Positions 25,701 through 35,576 of a DNA stretch of 64,000 nt are shown piece by piece. The DNA is taken from assembly GCF_008087625.1 (NCBI RefSeq), contig NZ_CP042997.1, forward strand, positions 9,672,001 through 9,736,000, written 5' to 3'. The stretch's first letter is position 1. Every line of letters starts with the position of its first letter. Under the pieces are notes generated by a model. The model ran no database searches and had not been told where the DNA came from. It saw only the letters and a program-made list of their open reading frames with translations. A program made the position numbers and the translations under genes. The stretch comes from Aquisphaera giovannonii (lineage in GTDB: Bacteria > Planctomycetota > Planctomycetia > Isosphaerales > Isosphaeraceae).

Positions 25701-26879
25701 ATGACACCCAACCCGTTCCTCGGCGTCATCTACCACTGGCTGGGCGGCCTCGCCTCGGGCAGCTTCTACGTCCCGTACCGGTTCGTCCGGAAGTGGTCGT
25801 GGGAGACCATGTGGCTGACCGGCGGCGTCTTCTCGTGGATCATCGCCCCGTGGGCGGGCGCCCTGCTCAACACGAAGGACCTGATGGCGGTGCTCTCGGA
25901 GACGCCCGCGAGCACGCTCTTCTGGACCTACCTCTCCGGCGTGCTCTGGGGCATGGGCGGCCTGACCTTCGGGCTGACGATGCGGTACCTGGGCATGTCG
26001 CTGGGCATGGCCGTGGCGCTCGGCTACACGGCGGCCTTCGGGACGCTCATCCCGCCGATCTTCCGCGGCGAGCTGTTCACGAAGATCCTGCCCACGACCT
26101 CCGGCCAGGTCGTCCTCTTCGGCGTGCTCGTCTGCCTGGCGGGCATCGCCATCGCGGGGTTGGCGGGCATGTCCAAGGAGCGGGAGATGTCCGAGGAGGC
26201 CAAGCGGGCCTCGATCAAGGAGTTCGACTTCAAGAAGGGGAGCCTGGTCGCCACCTTCTCCGGCATCATGAGCGCGTGCTTCGCCTACGGCCTGGAGGCC
26301 GGCAAGCCGATCAAGGAGGCGACGATCGCCCACGGGACCGCCCCCCTCTGGCAGGGGCTGCCCGTCCTGGTCGTCGTCCTGCTCGGCGGCTTCACGACGA
26401 ATTTCCTCTGGTGCCTCTACCTCCACGTGAAGAACGGCACCGCGCACCAGTACCTCAGCCCGGAGGACCGCCCGGCGCCCGCCACGCCGGGCGTGGAGAA
26501 GCTGGAGACGGCCACCGACGCGCCCGGCGAGGAGGTCGCCGAGCACGCCCCGGGGCTCGCGGCAGACGCGTCGCCGGGCCCCGTGCCGCTGCTGCGGAAC
26601 TATTTCTTCTCCGCGCTCGCGGGCGTCACCTGGTATTTCCAGTTCTTCTTCTACACGATGGGCGAGTCCAAGATGGGCCGCTTCGGGTTCTCGAGCTGGA
26701 CCCTGCACATGGCCAGCATCATGATCTTCAGCACCCTCTGGGGGATCGCCCTGAAGGAGTGGGCCGGGACCAGCGGCCGGACCCGCCGGCTCGTCGCCCT
26801 CACGCTGCTCGTGCTCATCGGATCGACCGTCCTCATCGGCTACGGGAACTCCCTGGCGCCGGTGGAGTCGGCCCACTGA
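25701..26879 (+). CDS. rhaT: L-rhamnose-proton symporter RhaT
   Basis: A 392-residue inner-membrane protein of about ten hydrophobic helices. RhaT hallmarks are GGLASGSFYVPYRFVRKWSW and WETMWLTGGVFSWIIAPW at the N-terminus, GVLWGMGGLTFGLTMRYLG, ALGYTAAFGTLIPP and WYFQFFFYTMGESKMG. It takes up rhamnose with a proton. It is longer than enterobacterial RhaT (~344) because of a hydrophilic insertion of about 45 residues (near 245-295, Glu/Ala/Pro-rich) between helices. It forms a likely operon with rhaA upstream and the rhamnosidase fusion downstream. Confidence 0.93.
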   Translation: MTPNPFLGVIYHWLGGLASGSFYVPYRFVRKWSWETMWLTGGVFSWIIAPWAGALLNTKDLMAVLSETPASTLFWTYLSGVLWGMGGLTFGLTMRYLGMSLGMAVALGYTAAFGTLIPPIFRGELFTKILPTTSGQVVLFGVLVCLAGIAIAGLAGMSKEREMSEEAKRASIKEFDFKKGSLVATFSGIMSACFAYGLEAGKPIKEATIAHGTAPLWQGLPVLVVVLLGGFTTNFLWCLYLHVKNGTAHQYLSPEDRPAPATPGVEKLETATDAPGEEVAEHAPGLAADASPGPVPLLRNYFFSALAGVTWYFQFFFYTMGESKMGRFGFSSWTLHMASIMIFSTLWGIALKEWAGTSGRTRRLVALTLLVLIGSTVLIGYGNSLAPVESAH

Positions 26880-26899
26880 CCTTCGCTCCGCCGTCCGTC

Positions 26900-26918
26900 G
26901 CGCCGCGAGGCGCGGCGC
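26900..26918 (+). other. GC hairpin between rhaT and the rhamnosidase gene
   Basis: GCGCCGCG and CGCGGCGC form a perfect 8-bp stem with loop AGG directly after rhaT. There is no T-run, so it may be a processing or attenuation point within the rha operon rather than its end. Confidence 0.35.
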
Positions 26919-26998
26919 CCCACCCTGGTAGATCGATCGAGACCGACACGCCCGTGAATCGACCCGGGGCCCACCCCGGCAGCAGAGGAACCCGCCCC

Positions 26999-29900
26999 AT
27001 GACATCCCGGATCAATCGCCCGTCGCGGACGCTCGCCGCCCGCGGGCTGGCGGCCGCCGCGGCCGCCCTCGCGGCCTTCGCGCCGCTGCTCGCCGCCCCC
27101 GCGGAGGCCTCGGCCGCCGCCGAATCCGGCCCGCTGAGGCCGGCCAACCTGCGATGCGAGTCCAAGGTGGACCCGATGGGCGTCGACGTCGCCAGGCCCC
27201 GCCTGAGCTGGATCGTCACGTCCGAGGGCCGCGGCCAGGTGCAGACCGCCTACCGGATCCTCGTCGCCAGCGGCCCGGCCGCCCTGGCTCGCGACGAGGG
27301 GGACTTCTGGGACAGCGGCAAGGTGGACGGCGCCCACACGATCGCCATCGAGTACGCCGGCAAACCGCTCGCCTCCGACCAGCGGGCCGCCTGGAAGGTC
27401 ATGGTCTGGGACAGGGACGGCAAGCCCTCCGCCTGGAGCGCCCCGGCGTCCTGGTCCGCCGGGCTCCTGAAGCCCGAGGACTGGAAGGCCCAGTGGATCG
27501 GCGTGGATCACCCCGCCGCCCCCAAGGCCGAGCCCGGCAAGGAGCCCACGCTCCTGCTCACGCCGGCCCCGTACCTCCGCGCCAGCTTCGAGGTGAAGAA
27601 GCCCGTCCGCACGGCCACCGTCTACACGACGGCCCTGGGGATCCACGACGTCCACCTCAACGGGGCCCGCGTCACCGACGACTCGTTCAACCCCGGCTGG
27701 ACCGATTACGCGAAGCGCGTCTACTACCGCGCCTACGACGTGACGCCCCGCATCCGCCAGGGGGCCAACGCGATCGGCGCCATCCTCGCCGACGGCTGGT
27801 ACAGCGGCTACGTCGGCTTCGGCAAGAACCGCGACCACTACGGCCACCTGCCCCGGATCAAGACGCAGCTCAACCTCGTCTACGAGGACGGCACGGCCGA
27901 GGTCGTCGCCACCGGCCCGTCGTGGAAGGCCGCGACCGGCCCGCTCCTCGAGGCCGACTTCCTCCAGGGCGAGGCCTACGACGCCCGCAAGGAGCTCCCC
28001 GGCTGGGACGCCCCCGGCTACGACGACTCCGGCTGGGGCATGGTGCAGACCGGCGCCGAGGTGAGCCCGGTCGTCCAGGCCCACCCCGGCCCGGCCGTCC
28101 GCCCCTTCGCCGAGATCCCGGCCGCGACCTGGGAGGAGCCGAAGCCCGGCGTCTACGTGGCCAACCTGGGCCAGAACCTCGCCGGCGTCGTCCGCCTGAA
28201 GGTCAAGGGCGAGCCCGGGCGCAAGATCACCCTCCGGTTCTCCGAGCGGCTGAATCCCGACCGGACCATCTACACCACCAACCTCCGCTCCGCCCGCTGC
28301 GTGGACACCTACGTCTGCAAGGGGGCCGGCGAGGAGGTCTGGACCCCCCGGTTCACCTTCCACGGCTTCCAGTACGTGGAGCTCACCGGCCTGGCCACGC
28401 CGCCGACCTCGGACACCGTGACGGCGATCGCCCTCTCGAGCGACACCCCGGTCGTCGGCCAGTTCGCCTGCTCCGACCCGATGCTCAACAAGCTCCACAG
28501 CAACGCCTACTGGACCCAGCGGGCGAACTTCATCGACATCCCGACCGACTGCCCCCAGCGCGACGAGCGGCTCGGCTGGACGGGCGACGCGCAGGTCTAC
28601 ATCCGGACGGCCACGCTCAATTGCGACGTCCAGGCGTTCTTCAACAAGTGGCTGGTGGACCTGACCGACGGCCAGCGCGCCGACGGCCAGTTCCCGATGG
28701 TCGCCCCCGTGAAGGTCGCCGGCGACGACGGCGGCCCCGCCTGGGCCGACGCCGGCGTCATCTGCCCGTGGACGATCTATCAGGTCTACGGCGACCGCCG
28801 CGTCCTCGAGCGGCAGTACCCCTCGATGGTCAGGTTCGTCGAGTTCTGCCGCGCCCGCTGCACGCCCGCCATGCTGCCGCCGGACAAGTTCCACTGCTTC
28901 GGCGACTGGCTGAGCATCGGCGCGGACACGCCCAAGGACGTCATCTTCGCGGCCTACTTCGCCATCAGCGCCCGCGACACGGCGAAGGCCGCGGAGGCCC
29001 TCCGCAAGCACGAGGACGCGGAGAAGTACCGGGAGCTGTTCAGCCGGATCAAGGCCGCATTCCACCGGGCCTACATGTCGGCCGATGGCCGCATCAAGGG
29101 TGACACCCAGGCCGTCTACGTCCTGGCGATCGCCGCCGACCTCGTGGACGGCGAGGACCTCCGCCGGGCCGGCGAGTACCTCGTGGAGGACATCGAGAAG
29201 AAGGGCAACCGCCTCTCCACCGGCTTCATCGGGACCAAGGACCTGATGCTCGTCCTCTCGAAGATCGGCCGCGTGGACGTCGCCTACGGGCTCCTGCTCA
29301 ACACGAGCTTCCCGTCGTGGGGCTTCTCGATCAAGCAGGGCGCGACCAGCATCTGGGAGCGCTGGGACGGCTGGACCCCGGAGAAGGGATTCCAGGATCC
29401 GGGGATGAACTCGTTCGCCCACTACTCCTTCGGCGCCGTCTACCAGTGGATGGTGGAGAACATCGGCGGGATCAAGTCCGACGCCCCGGCCTACAAGCAC
29501 ATCGTCATCGAGCCCCGGCCCGGCGGCAAGCTCGAGCACGCCGACACGCTGTACAAGAGCGTCCGCGGCGACGTCGTCACGTCGTGGGCCGTGAAGGAGG
29601 GCGAGATGTCGCTCGTCGCCACGATCCCCGCCAACACGACGGCCACCGTCATCCTGCCGGCATCCGACACCGCCGCCATCACCGAGTCCTCCAAGCCGGT
29701 CGCCCGGGCGGAGGGCGTGAGGGTCAAGGGGACCGAGCGGGGCAAGGCCGTGTTGGAGGTTGGCTCGGGCACGTACGCGTTCGCCGTCAAGCTCTTCCCG
29801 GGTGTTCTGGAGAAGGCCCTGATGACCCCCGTGAAGGCCGCGGACCAGGCCGGCGACGGGTTCGTCGCGCTCTTCAACGGCAACGACCTCTCCGGCTGGC

Positions 29901-31678
29901 ACGGCGAGGACACGGCCGACCCGCGCAAGGTCGCCGCGATGTCCGCCGACGAGAAGGCCAAGTTCCTGGCCAAGGGCGCCGAGGACGCGAAGAAGCACTG
30001 GCGCGTGGACAACGGCGAGATCGTCAACGACGGCGACGGCGCCTACCTGACCACGGACAGGGCCTACGGCGACATCGAGCTGTACGTCGACTTCAAGATC
30101 GGCCCCAAGGGCGACAGCGGCGTCTACCTGCGGGGGACGCCCCAGGTCCAGGTCTGGGACTCCACCGAGCCTTCCTACGTCCGGTTCGACGCCCAGAAGG
30201 GATCCGGCGGGCTCTGGAACAACTCGCCCGGCAAGCCCGGCAAGGACCCGCTCGTCAACGCGGATAAGCCGATCGGCGAGTGGAACACCCTGCACATCAT
30301 CCAGGTGGGCTCGCGGACGACGATCTACCTGAATGACAAGCTCGTGGTGGACAACGCGATCATGGAGAACTACTGGGACCGCTCCACGCCGATCCCGGCG
30401 GCCGCGCCGATCCAGCTCCAGACCCACGGCCACGAGATCCGCTGGCGGAACATCAAGGTCCGCGAGATCCCCGGGGACGAGGCCAACACCATCCTTTCCG
30501 GCAAGGGGGCCAAGGGCTTCACGTCCATCTTCAACGGCAAGGACTTCACCGGCTGGAAGGGCCCGGTGGACAACTACCAGGTCAAGGACGGGGCCATCGT
30601 CTGCAAGCCGGGCCACGGCGGGACGATCTACCACGAGAAGGAACTCAAGGACTTCGTCGCCCGGGTCGAGTTCCGGCTCCCGCCCGGGGGCAACAACGGC
30701 CTGGCGATCCGCTACCCCGGCGAGGGGGACACGGCGTACGTCGGCATGACCGAGCTCCAGGTGCTCGACAACACGGCCGAGCAGTACCGCAACCTCGACA
30801 AGCGGCAGTACCACGGCTCGGCCTACGGGATGGCCGCGGCGAAGGTCGGCTACCTCCGGCCGGTCGGCCAGTGGAACTACCAGGAGGTCACCGTGCAGGG
30901 CTCGAAGATCAAGGTCGAGCTGAACGGCACCGTGATCCTCGACACCGACCTTTCGAAGGCGAAGGACTTCATGGCCGGCTCGGCCCACCCGGGCAAGGAC
31001 CGGACCTCCGGGTACTTCGGCTTCGCCGGCCACAACGACGCGGTGGAGTTCCGCGCGATCTCCATCAGGCCCCTGAAGGAGGGCGAGGACGCCGACGGCT
31101 TCACCGACCTCTTCGACGGCCGGTCGCTCGACGGCTGGGAGATCCACGGCGGCAAGTCGAAGTACCGCGTCCAGGACGGGAACATCGTCGGCGTCACCGA
31201 CGACCACGCCGCCAACACGTTCCTCTGCAAGGGGGACTTCAAGGACTTCCTGCTGGAGGCCGAGGTGAAGGATGACCCGCGGCTGAACTCGGGCTTCCAG
31301 GTCCGCAGCCACGTCAACGAGCACAACGTCGTCCAGGGCCCGCAGTGCGAGGTGGCGCTCCAGTCCTCCGGCACCGCCGGCCGCTTCTACGACGAGGGCC
31401 GCCGCGGCAAGTGGCTCTGCGAGATCCCGGACGCGGCGAAGGCCGCCTTCGACGACAGGGGCTGGAATCGCTACAAGATCCTGGTGCAGGGCAACCGCTA
31501 CCGTTCGTGGGTCAACGGCGTCCCCTGCTCCGACTTCACCGACGACGCGGACGGGCAGGGCTTCATCGGCCTCCAGGTCCACGCCATCCCCCAGGGCGAG
31601 GGCCCCTACGAGGTCCGCTGGCGGAACCTCCGCATCCGCGAGCTGCAGCCCGGCGAGAAGGTCGAGGGCGTGGATTGA
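26999..31678 (+). CDS. alpha-L-rhamnosidase (GH78) fused to three DUF1080 / 3-keto-disaccharide hydrolase domains
   Basis: A 1559-residue exported protein. An Ala-rich signal peptide is followed by GH78 modules: the N-terminal Fn3-like part (LRCESKVDPMGVDVARPRLSW), the beta-sandwich with LNGARVTDDSFNPGWTDYAK, and the (alpha/alpha)6 barrel. The barrel carries the catalytic stretch DCPQRDERLGWTGDAQV near residue 515 and SIWERWDGW near 785. After about residue 950 three DUF1080 domains follow in tandem, each opening with the family signature: FVALFNGNDLSGWHGE (~957), FTSIFNGKDFTGWKG (~1174) and FTDLFDGRSLDGWEI (~1366). DUF1080 proteins have been linked to 3-keto-glycoside cleavage and carbohydrate binding. 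Position after rhaA and rhaT points to release of rhamnose from glycans or glycosides outside the cytoplasm. Confidence 0.92.
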   Translation: MTSRINRPSRTLAARGLAAAAAALAAFAPLLAAPAEASAAAESGPLRPANLRCESKVDPMGVDVARPRLSWIVTSEGRGQVQTAYRILVASGPAALARDEGDFWDSGKVDGAHTIAIEYAGKPLASDQRAAWKVMVWDRDGKPSAWSAPASWSAGLLKPEDWKAQWIGVDHPAAPKAEPGKEPTLLLTPAPYLRASFEVKKPVRTATVYTTALGIHDVHLNGARVTDDSFNPGWTDYAKRVYYRAYDVTPRIRQGANAIGAILADGWYSGYVGFGKNRDHYGHLPRIKTQLNLVYEDGTAEVVATGPSWKAATGPLLEADFLQGEAYDARKELPGWDAPGYDDSGWGMVQTGAEVSPVVQAHPGPAVRPFAEIPAATWEEPKPGVYVANLGQNLAGVVRLKVKGEPGRKITLRFSERLNPDRTIYTTNLRSARCVDTYVCKGAGEEVWTPRFTFHGFQYVELTGLATPPTSDTVTAIALSSDTPVVGQFACSDPMLNKLHSNAYWTQRANFIDIPTDCPQRDERLGWTGDAQVYIRTATLNCDVQAFFNKWLVDLTDGQRADGQFPMVAPVKVAGDDGGPAWADAGVICPWTIYQVYGDRRVLERQYPSMVRFVEFCRARCTPAMLPPDKFHCFGDWLSIGADTPKDVIFAAYFAISARDTAKAAEALRKHEDAEKYRELFSRIKAAFHRAYMSADGRIKGDTQAVYVLAIAADLVDGEDLRRAGEYLVEDIEKKGNRLSTGFIGTKDLMLVLSKIGRVDVAYGLLLNTSFPSWGFSIKQGATSIWERWDGWTPEKGFQDPGMNSFAHYSFGAVYQWMVENIGGIKSDAPAYKHIVIEPRPGGKLEHADTLYKSVRGDVVTSWAVKEGEMSLVATIPANTTATVILPASDTAAITESSKPVARAEGVRVKGTERGKAVLEVGSGTYAFAVKLFPGVLEKALMTPVKAADQAGDGFVALFNGNDLSGWHGEDTADPRKVAAMSADEKAKFLAKGAEDAKKHWRVDNGEIVNDGDGAYLTTDRAYGDIELYVDFKIGPKGDSGVYLRGTPQVQVWDSTEPSYVRFDAQKGSGGLWNNSPGKPGKDPLVNADKPIGEWNTLHIIQVGSRTTIYLNDKLVVDNAIMENYWDRSTPIPAAAPIQLQTHGHEIRWRNIKVREIPGDEANTILSGKGAKGFTSIFNGKDFTGWKGPVDNYQVKDGAIVCKPGHGGTIYHEKELKDFVARVEFRLPPGGNNGLAIRYPGEGDTAYVGMTELQVLDNTAEQYRNLDKRQYHGSAYGMAAAKVGYLRPVGQWNYQEVTVQGSKIKVELNGTVILDTDLSKAKDFMAGSAHPGKDRTSGYFGFAGHNDAVEFRAISIRPLKEGEDADGFTDLFDGRSLDGWEIHGGKSKYRVQDGNIVGVTDDHAANTFLCKGDFKDFLLEAEVKDDPRLNSGFQVRSHVNEHNVVQGPQCEVALQSSGTAGRFYDEGRRGKWLCEIPDAAKAAFDDRGWNRYKILVQGNRYRSWVNGVPCSDFTDDADGQGFIGLQVHAIPQGEGPYEVRWRNLRIRELQPGEKVEGVD

Positions 31679-31691
31679 CGGGGACGCCGGG

Positions 31692-31727
31692 GGCATGGCG
31701 GGGACGCCCCCGCCCGCCATGCCTTTA
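31692..31727 (+). terminator. intrinsic terminator after the rhamnose operon
   Basis: A perfect 11-bp stem GGCATGGCGGG / CCCGCCATGCC with a 10-base loop is followed by TTTAT, 14 bp after the stop codon of the rhamnosidase fusion. This is the best intrinsic terminator in the window. Confidence 0.75.
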
Positions 31728-31895
31728 TGCAGTCCCGAGGAATTCCGCCCCCGCGGCCCGTTCGGCGTGCGGCGCCCGGGCCTTCACCTGCTACGATGAA
31801 TGGGGCGCAAGGCGTGGTCGGCGACCCCGGCCGCCGGGGCCCGGGCCGTAGACTCCGCGCGAAGCGTCCGATCCGCAAGCCGGAAGGGACGGGCC

Positions 31896-34800
31896 GTGCC
31901 GGGAAACGAGGGGCATCAACCCGATGCAGAGGGGCGGCCCGGGCCGGCCGGGCAGCCCGAGGAGCAGGACCGCCTCGCCCAGCCGGTGGACGCCGAGCAG
32001 CCGCCGCGGCTGTCGTTCCCGGTCGTGGGCATCGGCGCGTCGGCGGGGGGGCTGGAGGCGGTCAACGAGTTCCTGGACGCGATGAAGCCGGACTCGGGGA
32101 TCGCGTTCGTCCTCGTCCAGCATCTCCCGCCCGACCGCGCCAGCATGATGGCCGAGGTGCTCGGCCGCCACACCACCATGCCGGTCCTCCAGGTCGAGGA
32201 CGGGATGGAGGTCGCGCCGAATCACGTCTACGTGATCCGGCCCGGCCGCGTCCTGACGATCCGCGAGGGCCGCCTCCGCCTGGGGGTGGCCCTGGGTTCG
32301 CCGCGGGCCGCCAACCGGCCCATCGATGATTTCTTCCGCAGCCTGGCGGAGGAGCAGCGCGAGCGGGCCGTCTGCGTGGTGATGAGCGGCATGGGCTCCA
32401 ACGGCGCGGCCGGGGCCCAGGCGATCAAGGCGGTGGGCGGGCTGTGCATCGCGCAGGATCCGGAGTCGGCCCAGTTCCCCAGCATGCCCCGGCACCTGAT
32501 CGATGCCGGCTATGCGGACTACATCCTCCGCCCGGCCGACCTCCCGGATGTCCTGCTCTCCTACGCGGGGCACCCCTACGCGAGGGGGGGGCGGGAAGCC
32601 GACGCGACGGAGGCCGTGCGGCGAGAGGAGGAGTATCTGCGGGAGACGCTGGCCGTGCTCCGGACCCGCACTCGCCAGGACTTCTCGGGGTACAAGAAGC
32701 CCACGCTCCTGCGACGGGTCCAGCGGCGGATGGGGCTGACGCGCATGCTCAGCATCTCCGACTACGCCCGGCTCCTCCGGCAGAGCCCGACCGAGGTCAA
32801 CGCGCTGGCCGACGACCTGCTCATCCACGTCACCGGCTTCTTCCGCGACCCCGAGGCGTGGGAGGCGCTGAGGCGGCTGGTCATCGCGCCGATGGTGAAT
32901 GCCCGCGAGCATGGGGGGTCGATCCGGGCCTGGGTGACGGCCTGCTCCAGCGGCGAGGAGGCCTACTCGCTGGCGATGCTCCTGATGGAGGAGGGAGAGA
33001 AGGCGGGCAAGGCGCTGGACATCAAGGTCTTCGCGACCGACCTGGCCGAACGGTCGCTGGCCCACGCCCGCGCCGGGGTCTATGCCGGGGGCATCGAGTC
33101 GGAGATCTCCCCGGAGCGGTTGCAGCGATTCTTCTCCCGGGAGGATGAGGTCTATCGGATACGGCCCGATCTGCGAGACCGGGTGGTCTTCGCCCCCCAG
33201 AACATCCTCCAGGATCCGCCGTTCAGCCGCCTGGACATCGCCACGTGCCGCAACATGCTCATCTACCTGGAGCCGGACGTCCAGCAGCGGGTGCTCACGC
33301 TCCTGCACTTCGGGCTCCGCGAGGGCGGGGCCCTGTTCCTGGGGAACACCGAGGCCATCGCCGGCGCCGAGGGGCTGTTCGAGCCGATCGACAAGAAGGC
33401 GCGGATCTTCCGCCGCGTCGGGCCGACCCGGCACGGGCTGGTCGATTTCCCGCTCCCCCACTCGCTGCCGGGTCGCGACGACCCGGGCGGGACGGGGCTG
33501 GCGGCGGGCGTGCGGGCGCGGCGGCGCGAGGGCGAGCGGGCGTCGATCGCGGAGCTCACCCGGCGTACGCTGCTGGAGTCGCACACGCCGGCCGCCGTGA
33601 CGGTGGACCGCGACTACCACATCCTCTACTACCACGGCGACACGCGGCCGTTCCTCCAGCAGCCCCCCGGCGAGCCGACGCGGGACATGATGCTCCTGGC
33701 CCGCGACGGCGTCCGGGGCGCCGCGAGGGTGGCCCTGCACCGGGCCGCGGCCGCGAACGCCAGGGTCGTCGTGGCCGACGGCTGGGCGGAGCCGGAGCCC
33801 GGGCGCCGGGTCCGGGTCGCCGTCACGGCCTCGCCGCTCCGCGACGAGCCTCCCGAGGAGCCGCGCGGCCCCGCCGAATATTTCGTCGTCAGCTTCGAGG
33901 AGCGGGGGGACCTCGCCGCGGCCGAGGCCGGCGACGGGGCCTCGGCCAGCGACGCCCCGGAGGAGCTCCAGCGACTCCGCACCGAGCTCCAGAGCACCAT
34001 CGAGGAATTGCAGACCAGCAACGAGGAGCTGAAGGCCTCCAACGAGGAGGTCATGAGCATCAACGAGGAGCTCCAGAGCGCCAACGAGGAGCTGGAGACC
34101 AGCAAGGAGGAGATGCAGTCGCTCAACGAGGAGCTGACCACGGTCAACGCCCAGCTCCGGGCGAAGATGGAGGAGCACCAGGCCGCCAGCAGCGACCTGT
34201 CGAGCCTGCTGGCCAGCACGGACATCGCCGTGCTCTTCCTCGACACGGGCTTCCGCATCCGGCGTTACACGCCCGCGGTGCGCGACCTCCTGGACCTGAT
34301 CCCGGCGGACGTGGGGCGGCCGCTGTCGGCCCTGGCCCGCCGGTTCGAGGACCCGCGGCTGGACGACGACGCGCACGCGGTGCTGGAGCGGCTGGTGCCC
34401 ATCGAGCGCGAGGTCGCCGGCCCCGGCGGGCGGCACTTCCTCCGACGGGTCCTGCCCTACCGGACGACGGACAACCGGATCGACGGCGTCGTGATCACGT
34501 TCGTCGACATCTCCGCCCGCAAGCGGGCCGAGGACGCCCTGCGGGCGAGCGAGGAGCAGTTCCGCCGGGCGATCGAGGACGCCCCGATCCCGGTCATCAT
34601 GCAGGCCGAGGACGGCCCGGTCCTCCAGGTCAGCCGCACCTGGATCGAGCTCACCGGCTACACCCTGGCCGACCTGCCGACGGCCGACGCCTGGCTGACC
34701 CGGGCGTACGGGCCCGGGGCCGACGCCGTCCGCGACCACATGCACGAGCTGTTCCGGGGCGATCGGAAGACGCTCGACGTGGAGTTCGCCATCCGGACCC

Positions 34801-35576
34801 GGGCCGGCGGCGAGCGGCACTGGAGCTTCAGCGCCAGCGCCCCGGGCACCCTGCAGGACGGCCGCCGTTTCCTGGTCGGGATGGCGGTCGACGTCACCGA
34901 CCGCAGGCGGGCCGAGGGCCAGCAGGCGTTCCTCCTGAAGCTGAGCGACACGCTGCGGCCGCTGGCCGACCCGCTCGAGATCCGGGCGACGGCCGCGCGC
35001 GTCCTCGGCGAGCACCTCGGCGTCTCGCGGGCATTCTACGCCGACGTCATCGACGAGACCTGGGCCGACGTCCGGGACGACTACGCGGACGGCGTCCCCT
35101 CGATGGCGGGCCGGATCCGGGTCGAGGACCTCGGCGCCGCCCTGGTCCCGACGTTCCGGCGCGGCGAGCCGGCGATCTTCGGCGACGCCGACGCCGACGA
35201 GCGGTTCACCGACGCGGAGCGGCGGGCGCTGACGGCGATCGGCGCCCGGGCGGGCCTGTGCGTGGGACTGGTCAAGGGGGCCCGCTGGGTCGCGGCCTTC
35301 GGCGTGCACCAGGCGGCGCCGCGGGCCTGGGACGAGGGCGACGTCTCCCTGGTCCGGGAGGCGGCGGAGCGGACCTGGGCGGCCGTCGAGCGGGCGAATG
35401 CGGAGGCCACGCTGCGAGAGAACATGGACGAGCTGACGCGGTTCAATCGGGCGATGGTGGCCCGCGAGTCGAGGATGATCGACCTCAAGAAGGAGGTCAA
35501 CGAGCTCCGCCGGCGGCTGGGGGATGCCCCAAGGTATCCGCTCGACTTCGAGGCGGGAGGGGGCGACCATGCCTGA
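31896..35576 (+). CDS. CheB-CheR-PAS-GAF fusion chemoreceptor-modification-like signalling protein
   Basis: A protein of about 1226 residues. It begins with a CheB methylesterase domain (about 35-215) with the nucleophile in VGIGASAGGLEA and His in LVQHLPPDRASMM. The third triad position reads SGMGSNG, with Asn where CheB has Asp. A CheR methyltransferase follows (about 250-500: AWVTACSSGEEAYSLAM, CRNMLIYL). Next are a heptad coiled coil around TIEELQTSNEELKASNEEV, two or three PAS domains, a GAF-like domain and a C-terminal coiled coil (RMIDLKKEVNELRRRLG). GTG at 31896 with GGAAGG upstream is the preferred start; ATG at 31800 is in frame. It overlaps the histidine kinase gene, so it likely feeds that pathway. 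Confidence 0.9.
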   Translation: MPGNEGHQPDAEGRPGPAGQPEEQDRLAQPVDAEQPPRLSFPVVGIGASAGGLEAVNEFLDAMKPDSGIAFVLVQHLPPDRASMMAEVLGRHTTMPVLQVEDGMEVAPNHVYVIRPGRVLTIREGRLRLGVALGSPRAANRPIDDFFRSLAEEQRERAVCVVMSGMGSNGAAGAQAIKAVGGLCIAQDPESAQFPSMPRHLIDAGYADYILRPADLPDVLLSYAGHPYARGGREADATEAVRREEEYLRETLAVLRTRTRQDFSGYKKPTLLRRVQRRMGLTRMLSISDYARLLRQSPTEVNALADDLLIHVTGFFRDPEAWEALRRLVIAPMVNAREHGGSIRAWVTACSSGEEAYSLAMLLMEEGEKAGKALDIKVFATDLAERSLAHARAGVYAGGIESEISPERLQRFFSREDEVYRIRPDLRDRVVFAPQNILQDPPFSRLDIATCRNMLIYLEPDVQQRVLTLLHFGLREGGALFLGNTEAIAGAEGLFEPIDKKARIFRRVGPTRHGLVDFPLPHSLPGRDDPGGTGLAAGVRARRREGERASIAELTRRTLLESHTPAAVTVDRDYHILYYHGDTRPFLQQPPGEPTRDMMLLARDGVRGAARVALHRAAAANARVVVADGWAEPEPGRRVRVAVTASPLRDEPPEEPRGPAEYFVVSFEERGDLAAAEAGDGASASDAPEELQRLRTELQSTIEELQTSNEELKASNEEVMSINEELQSANEELETSKEEMQSLNEELTTVNAQLRAKMEEHQAASSDLSSLLASTDIAVLFLDTGFRIRRYTPAVRDLLDLIPADVGRPLSALARRFEDPRLDDDAHAVLERLVPIEREVAGPGGRHFLRRVLPYRTTDNRIDGVVITFVDISARKRAEDALRASEEQFRRAIEDAPIPVIMQAEDGPVLQVSRTWIELTGYTLADLPTADAWLTRAYGPGADAVRDHMHELFRGDRKTLDVEFAIRTRAGGERHWSFSASAPGTLQDGRRFLVGMAVDVTDRRRAEGQQAFLLKLSDTLRPLADPLEIRATAARVLGEHLGVSRAFYADVIDETWADVRDDYADGVPSMAGRIRVEDLGAALVPTFRRGEPAIFGDADADERFTDAERRALTAIGARAGLCVGLVKGARWVAAFGVHQAAPRAWDEGDVSLVREAAERTWAAVERANAEATLRENMDELTRFNRAMVARESRMIDLKKEVNELRRRLGDAPRYPLDFEAGGGDHA

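Noticed and set aside
26840-31720. 1626-codon minus-strand frame opposite the rhamnosidase fusion
   Set aside because: Antisense artefact of GC-rich third positions; no motif, while the plus strand holds complete GH78 and DUF1080 domains.
31791-35570. 1259-codon minus-strand frame opposite the CheB-CheR fusion
   Set aside because: No recognisable domain; the real gene is on the plus strand.
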